Of a stretch of 16,611 nucleotides of DNA, positions 1 to 6,348 are shown piece after piece; position 1 is the first letter of the stretch, and every line of letters begins with the position of its first letter. Position numbers and translations under genes: made by a program. This stretch comes from an uncultured Bacilli bacterium (GTDB lineage Bacteria; Bacillota_I; Bacilli_A; RFN20; CAG-288): NCBI GenBank assembly GCA_934700375.1, contig CAKUXT010000019.1:1-16611 (forward strand). The letters run 5' to 3'. The notes under the pieces were generated by a model. That model did not search any database and was not told the DNA's origin. It was given only the letters and a program-made list of their open reading frames with translations.

Positions 1-144
1 CCTATCAATGACCCCTCCCTGACCGATAGGTTATTCAATTCGATGTTATTTTGGTTTTCGGACTCCTCTAACGACTTGAATGAGGAGGATGATTTTGATG
101 ATGGGGTTGATGATGATGATATGGCTTTTGATGACTATGAGTGA
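1..144 (+). CDS. 3' end of an unidentified CDS with acidic tail (partial)
   Basis: Frame 1 is open from the first base to a TGA at 142-144, giving 47 residues that begin PINDPSLTDRLFNSMLFWFS. The last 20 or so residues are strongly acidic (runs of Asp, ending DDYE). The start lies outside the window. I do not recognise the family. The sequence that follows (145-311) has a hairpin and a possible TG...CA insertion-sequence end, so a transposase or accessory gene of a mobile element is one guess, and an ordinary chromosomal gene with an acidic C-terminus is another. No terminator directly follows the stop codon. Reality of the frame is supported mainly by its non-random composition and the lack of competing frames. 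Confidence 0.45.
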   Translation, partial: PINDPSLTDRLFNSMLFWFSDSSNDLNEEDDFDDGVDDDDMAFDDYE

Positions 145-311
145 CCTGAAACGGCACGTACTTTTCCGTATTGGTCGTTCTGGACTTTCCCTGTAATCAG
201 GCTACGATGTTAAGCTTTGGTATGATTCGGTGAACGGTTCTGTTTTCCGATGGCTTTTCTGTGGCCTTTTAATGTGTGCCCTTTGTCAAGGACACACTTA
301 AAAAGGGTACA
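145..311 (+). other. Non-coding stretch with hairpin; possible insertion-sequence end
   Basis: No credible gene is seen here. Bases 274-297 form a hairpin: arms GTGTGcCCTT and AAGGaCACAC with one C/A mismatch and a TGTC loop. A short A run and GGGTACA at 305-311 follow. Read on the minus strand this starts TGTACCC, the 5'-TG...CA-3' end type used by IS3- and IS21-like elements. This is suggestive only: the opposite end is not in the window and no target duplication can be tested. The hairpin could also be a weak terminator for the upstream frame. Bases 312-400 show nothing I can name. Confidence 0.25.
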
Positions 312-400
312 TATAGTAGAGATTATTATTCGGGAATTAACGACACTCATACATTGGTGCAGAAAACGGGATTCTACCCCACATCTAGAAACAAAATCAA

Positions 401-429
401 AGAAAAAAGCTCTCAGCCGAAGCTAAGAG
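401..429 (-). terminator. Intrinsic terminator of the tRNA-Pro/tRNA-Leu operon
   Basis: On the minus strand the stem CTCTTAGC / GCTGAGAG (8 bp, one G-U) closes a TTCG tetraloop and is followed by CTTTTTTCT. It lies 14 bases past the tRNA-Leu CCA end. Confidence 0.9.
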
Positions 430-443
430 GTTTGTTTTCTTGG

Positions 444-530
444 TGGTGCCCAGGGCGGGACTTGAACCCGCACGCCCTCACGGACATCAGATTTTGAGTC
501 TGACGCGTATACCGATTCCGCCACCTGGGC
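444..530 (-). tRNA. tRNA-Leu (anticodon CAA)
   Basis: The minus strand reads a complete class II tRNA of 87 bases including an encoded CCA (444-446). The acceptor GCCCAGG pairs with CCTGGGC, and the anticodon loop is CTCAAAA with anticodon CAA, which reads UUG. A long variable arm (TGTCCGTGAGGGCG region) typical of tRNA-Leu is present, and the T-arm is GCGGG TTCAAGT CCCGC. It is the second gene of a two-tRNA operon, 4 bases after tRNA-Pro. Confidence 0.97.
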
Positions 531-534
531 ACAA

Positions 535-611
535 TGGTTGAAGCGATGGGATTTGAACCCATGACCTCTTGGTCCCGAACCAAGCGTGCTACCAAGCTGC
601 ACCACGCCTCA
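535..611 (-). tRNA. tRNA-Pro (anticodon CGG)
   Basis: The minus strand reads a 77-base tRNA with encoded CCA (535-537). The acceptor TGAGGCG pairs with CGCTTCA (one G-U), and the D-arm is GTGC...GCAC. The anticodon stem CTTGG/CCAAG carries loop TTCGGGA with anticodon CGG, which reads CCG. The T-arm is ATGGG TTCAAAT CCCAT. It is the first gene of the operon, with its promoter at 628-656. Confidence 0.97.
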
Positions 612-627
612 AAATATGTGCTTGTTT

Positions 628-656
628 ATTCTATCATTGTCAACACCTTTGTTCAA
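628..656 (-). promoter_or_regulatory. Promoter of the tRNA-Pro/tRNA-Leu operon
   Basis: On the minus strand there is a -35 TTGAAC (651-656), a 17-base spacer and a -10 TAGAAT (628-633) with the extended element TGA just before it. Transcription would start about 10 to 12 bases ahead of tRNA-Pro. A better-looking TTGACA at 638-643 was set aside because its -10 would place the start inside the tRNA. Confidence 0.7.
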
Positions 657-665
657 GAAAAATTA

Positions 666-699
666 TTGAAAAAGCCCTAGAATTGTCTTCCAGGGCTTT
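666..699 (-). terminator. Terminator of the 849-residue membrane protein gene
   Basis: An 8-bp perfect stem pairs 671-678 with 692-699 (AAAGCCCT / AGGGCTTT) around a 13-base loop. On the minus strand it is followed by TTCAATAATTTTT. It lies about 10 bases past the stop codon at 709 and just ahead of the tRNA promoter. Confidence 0.85.
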
Positions 700-708
700 A
701 TTCTTCAA

Positions 709-3258
709 TTACTTCTTTTTGATAGGATCGACGGGTTTGATGACAGGGCGATTAGAAGGTTTCTTGTTGATAGGTGCGATAGGATGGAAGGCAGGAACTT
801 CTTTATCGGAGAACGGATTCTGAGCCTTGAGTTTGTCGTTTGTAGGTTCGACAGGCTTGACAGGTTCGACCGGTTTGAAGCTGATCGGTGCTGTCGGCTT
901 TGCAATCTTATTCTCATCATCTTTCTTCTCGGCTGTCTCATTTGCCGCTTCATTGTTGGCTTTCTGAGCCTTGACCAATTCACGGATAGAGGTAGCGCCT
1001 TTTGTAGGAGCAGAGGTCGGGGCAGGAGCGACATTGCCATTGAGCTTGTCGATGGTTGTAACATTGGTATAACCGTTCTTACGGATATCCTCGTTACGTC
1101 TCTTTTGTTTCCATTCAGGCTCGTTGGACTGGTTAGCGAAGACAGGGTTGACTGTCGGCTGAACCTTGGTGACACCCTTCATGAATGCTTCTTCAGCGGT
1201 GAGATCACCCTGATAAGTTCTGATCTGGTAGTTCTTCAGTTCGAAGCGGACCTTCTGAGCTTTGACTACTTCGATCTTTTCATGCTTGGACTTTGCAGTG
1301 GAGTGCAACGGACCGGCAATAGGAGTGAGGACCTTTTCTTCTTCAACAGGCTTTTCTTCTTCAACGACAGGTTCGGGTTTAGGAGTGATAGGAGCAATCG
1401 GTGAAATCCTAGGTTTGTTTTCTTTATTGAAGACAGGAGCCTTCAATTCGACTTGCTTGACATTGGCTACAGGCTTGACGACAGGCTGAACAGCAGGTTT
1501 TGCTTCAGGGACATATTCAGGAACAATCCATTCAGTATTGCCAGTGAACTTTTCGGTCTTGATATCCTCGTGAGAGTTATCGAGAACGACTTCTTTCTGA
1601 TCGATACGGGATTCAGAGCTTTCCTTGACGACAGGTTCATGCTCTTCTTCCTGAGGACGCTTTCCATCATCTTCGATGAAGTTGACGGCCTTGGTGACAG
1701 GACCTTTCTTCTCTTCGACGACAGGTTCTTCAACAGGTTTCTCTTCTTCAACGATAGGCTCTTCTTCAACGATAGGCTCTTCTTCCTTCTTATCCTCTTC
1801 AGGATTATATTCAGGAACAGCCCATTCATTGCCATTGAGTGTTTCAGTCTTGACTTCTTCTCTGCTGTTATCGAGCAATACGACTTTCTTATCAGATCTG
1901 TCTTCGACGACTTCTTCTTTTGCGATATCTTCGACCACAGGGACAGGATTCTCTTCCGGTGTAACAATATCAGTGATATCGTTGACTTCGCTCGTTTCTT
2001 CAACGACAGGAGTTTCAATCGGCTCTTCCGGTTTGACTTCGACGTTTTCGATTGCGGGTTTTTCTTCAATAATCTTTTCTTCAGCCCAAGGATCAGCCTG
2101 GAATTCATCAATTCCAGGAAGGACTTTGACAGTGTAATCCCTCGGTTTGACGACAGTCTCTTCATGCCAGGGTGTTGCGCCCCATTCATCAATTCCAGGA
2201 AGGACATTGACGACACGAATCATATTGGGTTGAATTGTTTCCGAAAGTCTTCTAGCCTCTATGGCATCCGGGCTCACTTTATCTTCCTGAGCCAACTCTT
2301 CATTTGTCTGAGGTTCGAGAAGTTCAATCAGCTTCTCGACTTCGGTGTCATAGAGGCCTGGTAGGTTTGATACTGGAGAGGCTTCAATCGGTTCTAAGGA
2401 ATTGATGATGGCGAGTTCACGGATTGTAGGAGCGACTCTCTTGACTACAACTGCAGGCTTCTCTTCAGGTTTGACTTCAGCTGCGGCGACAACGACAGGG
2501 GTTTCTTCAGCGACTGCAGGAACAGTTTCAACAGCACTTTCTTCGACCTTGACTTCTTTCTCGTCTTCGACAAAACGTTCATTGGCTTTGATCTTGCAGG
2601 CGAGGATGTAGAAGATAATCTGGAAGAGGACTAACATCACAAGGATGTAGAAGGTGGCATTGAACCAAGTACTCCAGCCGATGAATCCAAGCTTAAGACT
2701 TGTTAACGGCTGACCGTCTGCAAAGAGCTGTGCCCATTTTGCATAGGTTTCCGGGAACCAAGAATAAGCTTTTCCGACCAAGCTTGTGATCTTCTGGGTG
2801 TAGGGAACGGAAAGATAACCGATGAAGACAAGGAAGGAAACGACGAATGTAATCCAGCAAAGGGCTTTGCGGAATCCGCCTTTTCTTCCAAGCTTTTTGT
2901 TGTGATTCATGACTAAGAACGGAGTGTAGCAAAGGAATAACAGAGTCACCAACAATCCCAGATACATAAAGCCATAGAATACAGCAGTGAAAGCTACGCT
3001 ATGTCCTCTGTAGGGCATTGATAATCCGAGGTTCTGGACTAAGTGATACTTTACCCAGCCGATGTACTTCGGAGCGAAATCTGCCAACCACGCCTGGTTC
3101 TTCAAGAATTCCTTGATGGAATGCGCTACTGGCGTCAACATCAACACGGCGACAACTGCGGCAATCACAAACAAAACAATGAAGATGACGTTAAAGACAA
3201 TGATTGCTTTGCTCCCCTTTCGTTTCTTGTTAGGGGCGCTTGCTTCTTTTTTTGCCAT
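709..3258 (-). CDS. Four-helix membrane protein with long repeated Pro/Glu-rich cytoplasmic tail, function unknown
   Basis: An 849-residue protein that I do not recognise as any named family. The basic N-terminus (KKEASAPNKKRKGSK) precedes four hydrophobic segments at about 18-42, 86-115, 131-150 and 195-222. Residues 228-849 form a low-complexity tail rich in Pro, Glu, Val and Lys, very likely disordered and cytoplasmic. The tail holds repeated short motifs: VLPGIDEW at 352 and VLPGIDEF at 379 (period 27); two copies of a block of about 33 residues at 453-485 and 550-583, sharing LDNS, KTE and EW.VPEY; runs of EEEPIVEEE at 492-510; and PIAPI-type motifs at 619, 789 and 825. The last third turns basic (KKK end). 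The start is set by AAGGAGG five bases before the ATG. The gene is monocistronic with its own promoter and terminator. A scaffold or tether at the membrane is an inference only. Confidence 0.9.
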   Translation of the reverse strand: MAKKEASAPNKKRKGSKAIIVFNVIFIVLFVIAAVVAVLMLTPVAHSIKEFLKNQAWLADFAPKYIGWVKYHLVQNLGLSMPYRGHSVAFTAVFYGFMYLGLLVTLLFLCYTPFLVMNHNKKLGRKGGFRKALCWITFVVSFLVFIGYLSVPYTQKITSLVGKAYSWFPETYAKWAQLFADGQPLTSLKLGFIGWSTWFNATFYILVMLVLFQIIFYILACKIKANERFVEDEKEVKVEESAVETVPAVAEETPVVVAAAEVKPEEKPAVVVKRVAPTIRELAIINSLEPIEASPVSNLPGLYDTEVEKLIELLEPQTNEELAQEDKVSPDAIEARRLSETIQPNMIRVVNVLPGIDEWGATPWHEETVVKPRDYTVKVLPGIDEFQADPWAEEKIIEEKPAIENVEVKPEEPIETPVVEETSEVNDITDIVTPEENPVPVVEDIAKEEVVEDRSDKKVVLLDNSREEVKTETLNGNEWAVPEYNPEEDKKEEEPIVEEEPIVEEEKPVEEPVVEEKKGPVTKAVNFIEDDGKRPQEEEHEPVVKESSESRIDQKEVVLDNSHEDIKTEKFTGNTEWIVPEYVPEAKPAVQPVVKPVANVKQVELKAPVFNKENKPRISPIAPITPKPEPVVEEEKPVEEEKVLTPIAGPLHSTAKSKHEKIEVVKAQKVRFELKNYQIRTYQGDLTAEEAFMKGVTKVQPTVNPVFANQSNEPEWKQKRRNEDIRKNGYTNVTTIDKLNGNVAPAPTSAPTKGATSIRELVKAQKANNEAANETAEKKDDENKIAKPTAPISFKPVEPVKPVEPTNDKLKAQNPFSDKEVPAFHPIAPINKKPSNRPVIKPVDPIKKK
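2103..2205. repeat. Perfect 22-bp direct repeats inside the membrane protein gene
   Basis: Two identical 22-bp segments at 2103-2124 and 2184-2205, exactly 81 bases (27 codons) apart, encode the VLPGIDE motif twice. The in-frame spacing points to a tandem duplication of 27 codons. Confidence 0.9.
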
Positions 3259-3307
3259 ATGGGCCTCCTTATTATGCTCATGGTGGGGTGATAGATAAGT
3301 TTGTACT

Positions 3308-3337
3308 ATTCTATCACTATATAAAAAACGTATGCAA
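3308..3337 (-). promoter_or_regulatory. Promoter of the 849-residue membrane protein gene
   Basis: On the minus strand there is a -35-like TTGCAT (3332-3337), an 18-base spacer and -10 TAGAAT (3308-3313), preceded by TGA as an extended -10. The element TGATAGAATA is identical to that of the tRNA operon promoter at 628-633. The leader to the ATG at 3258 would be about 40 bases and carries AAGGAGG. Confidence 0.65.
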
Positions 3338-3425
3338 GAATTTTATTTATATTATTATACATATTTGCAAGAAACAACTTATTTTGAGGCGGTGTTGTTG
3401 GTAAGTAGTCATGTGAATATCATAG

Positions 3426-3463
3426 AAAAAGCCACCTGTTATTTAAAAATCAAGTGGCTTTTT
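3426..3463. terminator. Orphan bidirectional intrinsic terminator
   Basis: AAAAAGCCAC (3426-3435) pairs with GTGGCTTTTT (3454-3463), extended by TG/CA after one mismatch. A T tract lies on the 3' side on either strand. No gene ends next to it on either strand: the minus gene starts 170 bases away and the plus gene starts 200 bases downstream. Confidence 0.75.
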
Positions 3464-3630
3464 CTGTGTGCTATTCAATTGAACTTATTGTCAAACTGGA
3501 TACATATATAATTTACATTGTCGGAATAGAAAATACAAACAAAATATGCAAAATATTATGATACGACATATGTTTCAAAAAGTTGCTTATTGCAATAATA
3601 TCGATAATATATCTTATTTTGGTATGAATA

Positions 3631-3639
3631 TGGTAGAAT
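3631..3639 (+). promoter_or_regulatory. Extended -10 promoter of the HAD/thioesterase operon
   Basis: TGGTAGAAT fits TGn plus a -10 (TAGAAT, 3634-3639). No good -35 is visible. The inferred leader is short, about 15 bases, and contains GAGGTG at 3647-3652. Confidence 0.5.
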
Positions 3640-3659
3640 TGATGTAGAGGTGACACGAT

Positions 3660-4397
3660 ATGAACGATAAAAAAATCAATGCTGTTTTCTTTGATTGCTG
3701 GGATACGCTGATCTCATTTGAATGCGATGAGAAGAGATGGAATATTTTAAGCTTGTATCAACATTGTGTGAACAAGGAGAAAATCGATTGGAAGGAAGTG
3801 TTCGACTTTTCTGAAAGTTTCTTTAAAAGCTATTACACTTCCCGTTTGTTATTTGAGGTTGACATTAGTTCGATTTTGTCATTATTCGTCAAAAATTTCG
3901 ATATTGAATTGGATTGCCCTATTGAGACTTGCACCCATGAAATTCTGAAATATCTGGATCCAAAACCGATTGACGGCATCTCTGAATTTCTTGATATGCT
4001 GGATGAGAAGGGAATCTATTATGCGGTGATTTCCAATACCATCTATCCGACAAGCGATACACTGGAATTGATCAATAAGTTAATCCCCGGTCATCATTTC
4101 GGTTTCTTCTTAGGCTCTAATGTCGTCGGTGTCAAAAAGCCGAATCCAGTATTCTTCAAAACAGGTGTCAGAATGGGAAAGCAGGATATTGCTCATTCCA
4201 TGTATATTGGCGATGCCTTCTATCAGGATGTCATCGGCTCTTATAATTCCGGCTTCCACACTTCTGTCTGGCTCAATCATAAGAAGAAAGAAAAAAGATT
4301 CTATGATCAGATCGATTTAGATGGAAAGATCGAATACATTGAAGTAGACTCTTATCATGCTTTGATTTCAAAAGTAAAGGAGAAAGATCTTATATGA
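3660..4397 (+). CDS. HAD-superfamily hydrolase-like protein lacking the second catalytic Asp
   Basis: A 245-residue HAD-fold protein of usual length. Motif I is FFDCWDTLI with the nucleophile at D12 and Thr at 16. The D+2 position, normally the acid/base Asp of phosphatases, is W14. Motif II is ISNT (S125, N126), motif III is K160 in KKPNP, and motif IV is GDAFYQD (D185, D190). Residues 20-100 form the helical cap. An aromatic residue at D+2 is also seen in L-2-haloacid dehalogenases, so this may not be an ordinary phosphatase; the substrate cannot be told. The start is set by GAGGTG seven bases upstream. The stop overlaps the start of the thioesterase gene (ATGA), so the two are probably co-translated. 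Confidence 0.9.
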   Translation: MNDKKINAVFFDCWDTLISFECDEKRWNILSLYQHCVNKEKIDWKEVFDFSESFFKSYYTSRLLFEVDISSILSLFVKNFDIELDCPIETCTHEILKYLDPKPIDGISEFLDMLDEKGIYYAVISNTIYPTSDTLELINKLIPGHHFGFFLGSNVVGVKKPNPVFFKTGVRMGKQDIAHSMYIGDAFYQDVIGSYNSGFHTSVWLNHKKKEKRFYDQIDLDGKIEYIEVDSYHALISKVKEKDLI

Positions 4398-5152
4398 AAA
4401 TGATTTTGCCTGAAGAAAAAGACCTGCATTTCTGTACTTGCCAATACAAGCCGAAGTTTGATTCCTTTGGCAATGTCGATCTTCATGATCTGATGATTCA
4501 GTTTCAGAACATCGCAGGAGAGCATGTTGAAAGATTAGGTCTTGGAGAAGATTTCAAGAAAGAGAAATCCTTCTATTACATTCTCTGTAGAATGAAAGGA
4601 TATTTTCTCAGCAGCATTGATGAAAACGAAACCTATACCTTTGTCACTTATCCGACACAGGCTACAAGTCTTCAGCTATATCGTTATGCCTACATTCTTG
4701 ACTCAAAAGGCAATCCTGTCTTCTATTTGATCTCCCTTTGGGTATTGATGAGCCAAGAAACAAGAAGACTCATCTCATCCAAGGTCTTCCGCGAGAAAAT
4801 CAAAGAGGTTCTTCCTGATATTGATCAGGTAGAACCGTTGACTCATGAAAAACTGACAGAACTGAATATCGGTGATCTGGAATTCCATTTTTCCTCATCC
4901 TATGTTGTCGATAGCAAAGACATCGATGTCAATCAGCACATGAACAACACTGTCTATATGAAGATCGCTCAAAGCAGCTGCATTCTTCATCCGATTTCGA
5001 CCTTTGAAATCGATTTTGAAAAAGAATGCTATCTCAACGAGACAATCGCATTGGAATCCTATAGCGACAACAATGACTATTATGTCGTTGGAAGAAAGAA
5101 TGACGGCATTCTCTCCTTCATTGTCAAATTCAGTTCCAAAGAAAATTTCTGA
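4394..5152 (+). CDS. Acyl-ACP thioesterase (FatA/FatB-like, double hot-dog)
   Basis: The 252-residue product fits the acyl-ACP thioesterase family, which releases free fatty acids from acyl carrier protein in the cytoplasm. The first hot-dog domain covers about 10-135, with the pattern DLHDLMIQFQNIAGEHVERLG at 29-49 typical of the substrate-facing helix. The second covers about 160-250 and contains the active-site signature DVNQHMNNTVYM (D178, N180, H182, N184, N185). The ATG at 4394 is preferred over 4400 because AAGGAG lies 11 bases upstream. It overlaps the HAD gene by 4 bases and is followed by the terminator at 5171. In gut and oral Firmicutes such enzymes often shape chain length or provide fatty acids; the actual substrate is unknown. 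Confidence 0.92.
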   Translation: MKMILPEEKDLHFCTCQYKPKFDSFGNVDLHDLMIQFQNIAGEHVERLGLGEDFKKEKSFYYILCRMKGYFLSSIDENETYTFVTYPTQATSLQLYRYAYILDSKGNPVFYLISLWVLMSQETRRLISSKVFREKIKEVLPDIDQVEPLTHEKLTELNIGDLEFHFSSSYVVDSKDIDVNQHMNNTVYMKIAQSSCILHPISTFEIDFEKECYLNETIALESYSDNNDYYVVGRKNDGILSFIVKFSSKENF

Positions 5153-5156
5153 TTTT

Positions 5157-5187
5157 TTGAAGATTTCATTGTTTCCCCATTTATATA
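5157..5187 (+). promoter_or_regulatory. Possible comFA promoter, giving a nearly leaderless mRNA
   Basis: TTGAAG (5157-5162) stands 17 to 19 bases before TTTATA/TATATA (5180-5187), part of which is the loop of the terminator at 5171-5208. Transcription would start around 5192, at the ATG codons themselves. The comFA start has no Shine-Dalgarno sequence, which fits a leaderless message, but the promoter match is weak. Confidence 0.35.
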
Positions 5188-5208
5188 TTAATGATGGGGA
5201 AACTTTTT
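5171..5208 (+). terminator. Intrinsic terminator overlapping the comFA start codons
   Basis: A perfect 10-bp stem GTTTCCCCAT (5171-5180) / ATGGGGAAAC (5194-5203) with a 13-base loop is followed at once by TTTTT. It is a strong terminator for the HAD/thioesterase operon. The first comFA ATG (5191) lies in the loop and the second (5194) opens the 3' arm; the T tract encodes part of LFI. Confidence 0.85.
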
Positions 5209-6348
5209 ATTTGTCCGAGATGCGGAAATTCCGATCCTCGGTACATCGGTTATAAAAACGGTCAGCCTTACTGCAGAGCATGCATCGGCTTTCAGGGCAG
5301 AAAGGCGGATGTCGGCTTTTGCGTAAATCGGAAAGTCACTTTGGAATTGAAATATCCGTTAAGCGAAAAACAGAAGGAAATATCCGACTCTGTCGTATAT
5401 GCTCTCTCCTGCCATAAAAATGTATTGATTCACGCTGTAACAGGTGCGGGAAAGACAGAACTTGTCTATCGCGCGATGGAAGAGACATTGAAAAAAGGAG
5501 GACATGTCGGCTTTGCAACGCCGAGAAAAGATGTTGTCATCGATCTGCTTCCCAGAATTGAAGAAGCCTTTCCGAAAGCGAAGGTGATTGCAGTTTATGG
5601 AGAACACAACTCGAAACTGGAAGGCGATATCATCACGCTTACCACTCATCAGCTTTATCGATATGAGTCGTTTTTTGACCTTCTGATTCTAGATGAAATC
5701 GACGCATTTCCTTATAAAGGCAGCGTGGTATTGGAATCCTTCTTCAGAAAGAGCATCCGAGGAAACTATGTTCTTCTCTCGGCAACACCGAGCAAAGAGG
5801 ATATCGAGAAGATAAAGAAAGACAATGGTGTCATTCTTTCTCTTTATGAAAGATATCATCACGCTCCGCTTCCGGAACCGATCATCAGACAGGTGAGTTG
5901 GCTGTCATCCTATTACACTGTATATCGTCTTCTGAAAGAACTTCTCGATGAGAACAAACCTGTGTTCGTGTTTGTTCCTACGATTGCAATCGGATACAGA
6001 TTATATTGTTTTCTGAAATTATTTTTACAGGACGGAAGTTTTGTTTCTTCTGAGGAAAGCACAAGAAGAATCGATATCGAGAAATTCAAAAACGGAGATC
6101 TGAAATATCTCGTGACAACCTCTATTCTTGAAAGAGGAGTCACAGTCAGAAATCTTCAGGTTATCGTCTATAATGCCGATCATGAATTATATGACTCAGC
6201 TGCTCTTGTTCAGATAGCAGGTCGTGTAGGAAGAAAGATTGATGCCAAGACCGGAAATGTCTATTTTCTAGGCGAGGAGGTGACAGCGCAGATGAAAAAA
6301 GCAAAGGAGGAAATCCATGAATACAATAAGAAAGCCGGCTTATTGTAA
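5191..6348 (+). CDS. comFA: ComFA, DNA-uptake ATPase/helicase
   Basis: ComFA is the cytoplasmic DEAD-box-like ATPase that helps pull single-stranded DNA through the ComEC pore during natural transformation. The N-terminal four-Cys zinc motif is C8, C11, C28, C31. Walker A is VTGAGKTE (83-90), the DEAD-like motif is DEID (168-171), motif III is SATPS (197-201), and the C-terminal helicase motifs are ERGVT (314-318) and QIAGRVGR (341-348). At 385 residues it is shorter than the Bacillus protein (about 460). The zinc motif begins at residue 8, so the start must be the ATG at 5191 or 5194; no ribosome site precedes either, and both lie in a terminator hairpin. The frame upstream is open only back to 5161, where a TGA precedes it, and contains no better start. 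The next gene, comFC, overlaps its end by 32 bases. Confidence 0.94.
   Translation: MMGKLFICPRCGNSDPRYIGYKNGQPYCRACIGFQGRKADVGFCVNRKVTLELKYPLSEKQKEISDSVVYALSCHKNVLIHAVTGAGKTELVYRAMEETLKKGGHVGFATPRKDVVIDLLPRIEEAFPKAKVIAVYGEHNSKLEGDIITLTTHQLYRYESFFDLLILDEIDAFPYKGSVVLESFFRKSIRGNYVLLSATPSKEDIEKIKKDNGVILSLYERYHHAPLPEPIIRQVSWLSSYYTVYRLLKELLDENKPVFVFVPTIAIGYRLYCFLKLFLQDGSFVSSEESTRRIDIEKFKNGDLKYLVTTSILERGVTVRNLQVIVYNADHELYDSAALVQIAGRVGRKIDAKTGNVYFLGEEVTAQMKKAKEEIHEYNKKAGLL

Larger units (their letters stand above)
3338..3659. other. AT-rich intergenic spacer without a gene
   Basis: No credible coding region is seen on either strand. The stretch contains an orphan bidirectional terminator (3426-3463), a possible tRNA-Pro 5'-end remnant at 3382-3405, and the promoter of the HAD gene at 3631-3639. 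A perfect TATAAT near 3507-3512 has no convincing -35 at the right distance. Confidence 0.6.

Noticed and set aside
276..497. Small plus-strand frame crossing into tRNA-Leu
   Set aside because: It overlaps the terminator and tRNA on the other strand; the translated tRNA stretch is a well-known source of false frames.
638..643. TTGACA (minus strand) as the -35 of the tRNA operon
   Set aside because: A -10 at the correct distance would place the transcription start inside the tRNA; TTGAAC with TAGAAT fits better.
1738..1790. Short tandem repeats resembling an array
   Set aside because: They encode the PIVEEE runs of the membrane protein tail in frame; no CRISPR-like repeat-spacer pattern exists anywhere in the window.
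1453..2364. Open frame of 303 codons on the plus strand antisense to the membrane protein gene, with others at 784-1404 and 1676-2137
   Set aside because: They mirror the Glu/Val/Pro-rich tail codons on the other strand, giving Phe/Asp- or Ser/Thr-rich nonsense with no ribosome site or domain; an artefact of low complexity.
3392..3511. GTG-started 39-codon frame that might be a type I toxin
   Set aside because: It runs straight through the terminator hairpin, its possible ribosome site is two bases from the start, and the peptide has no typical toxin membrane helix.
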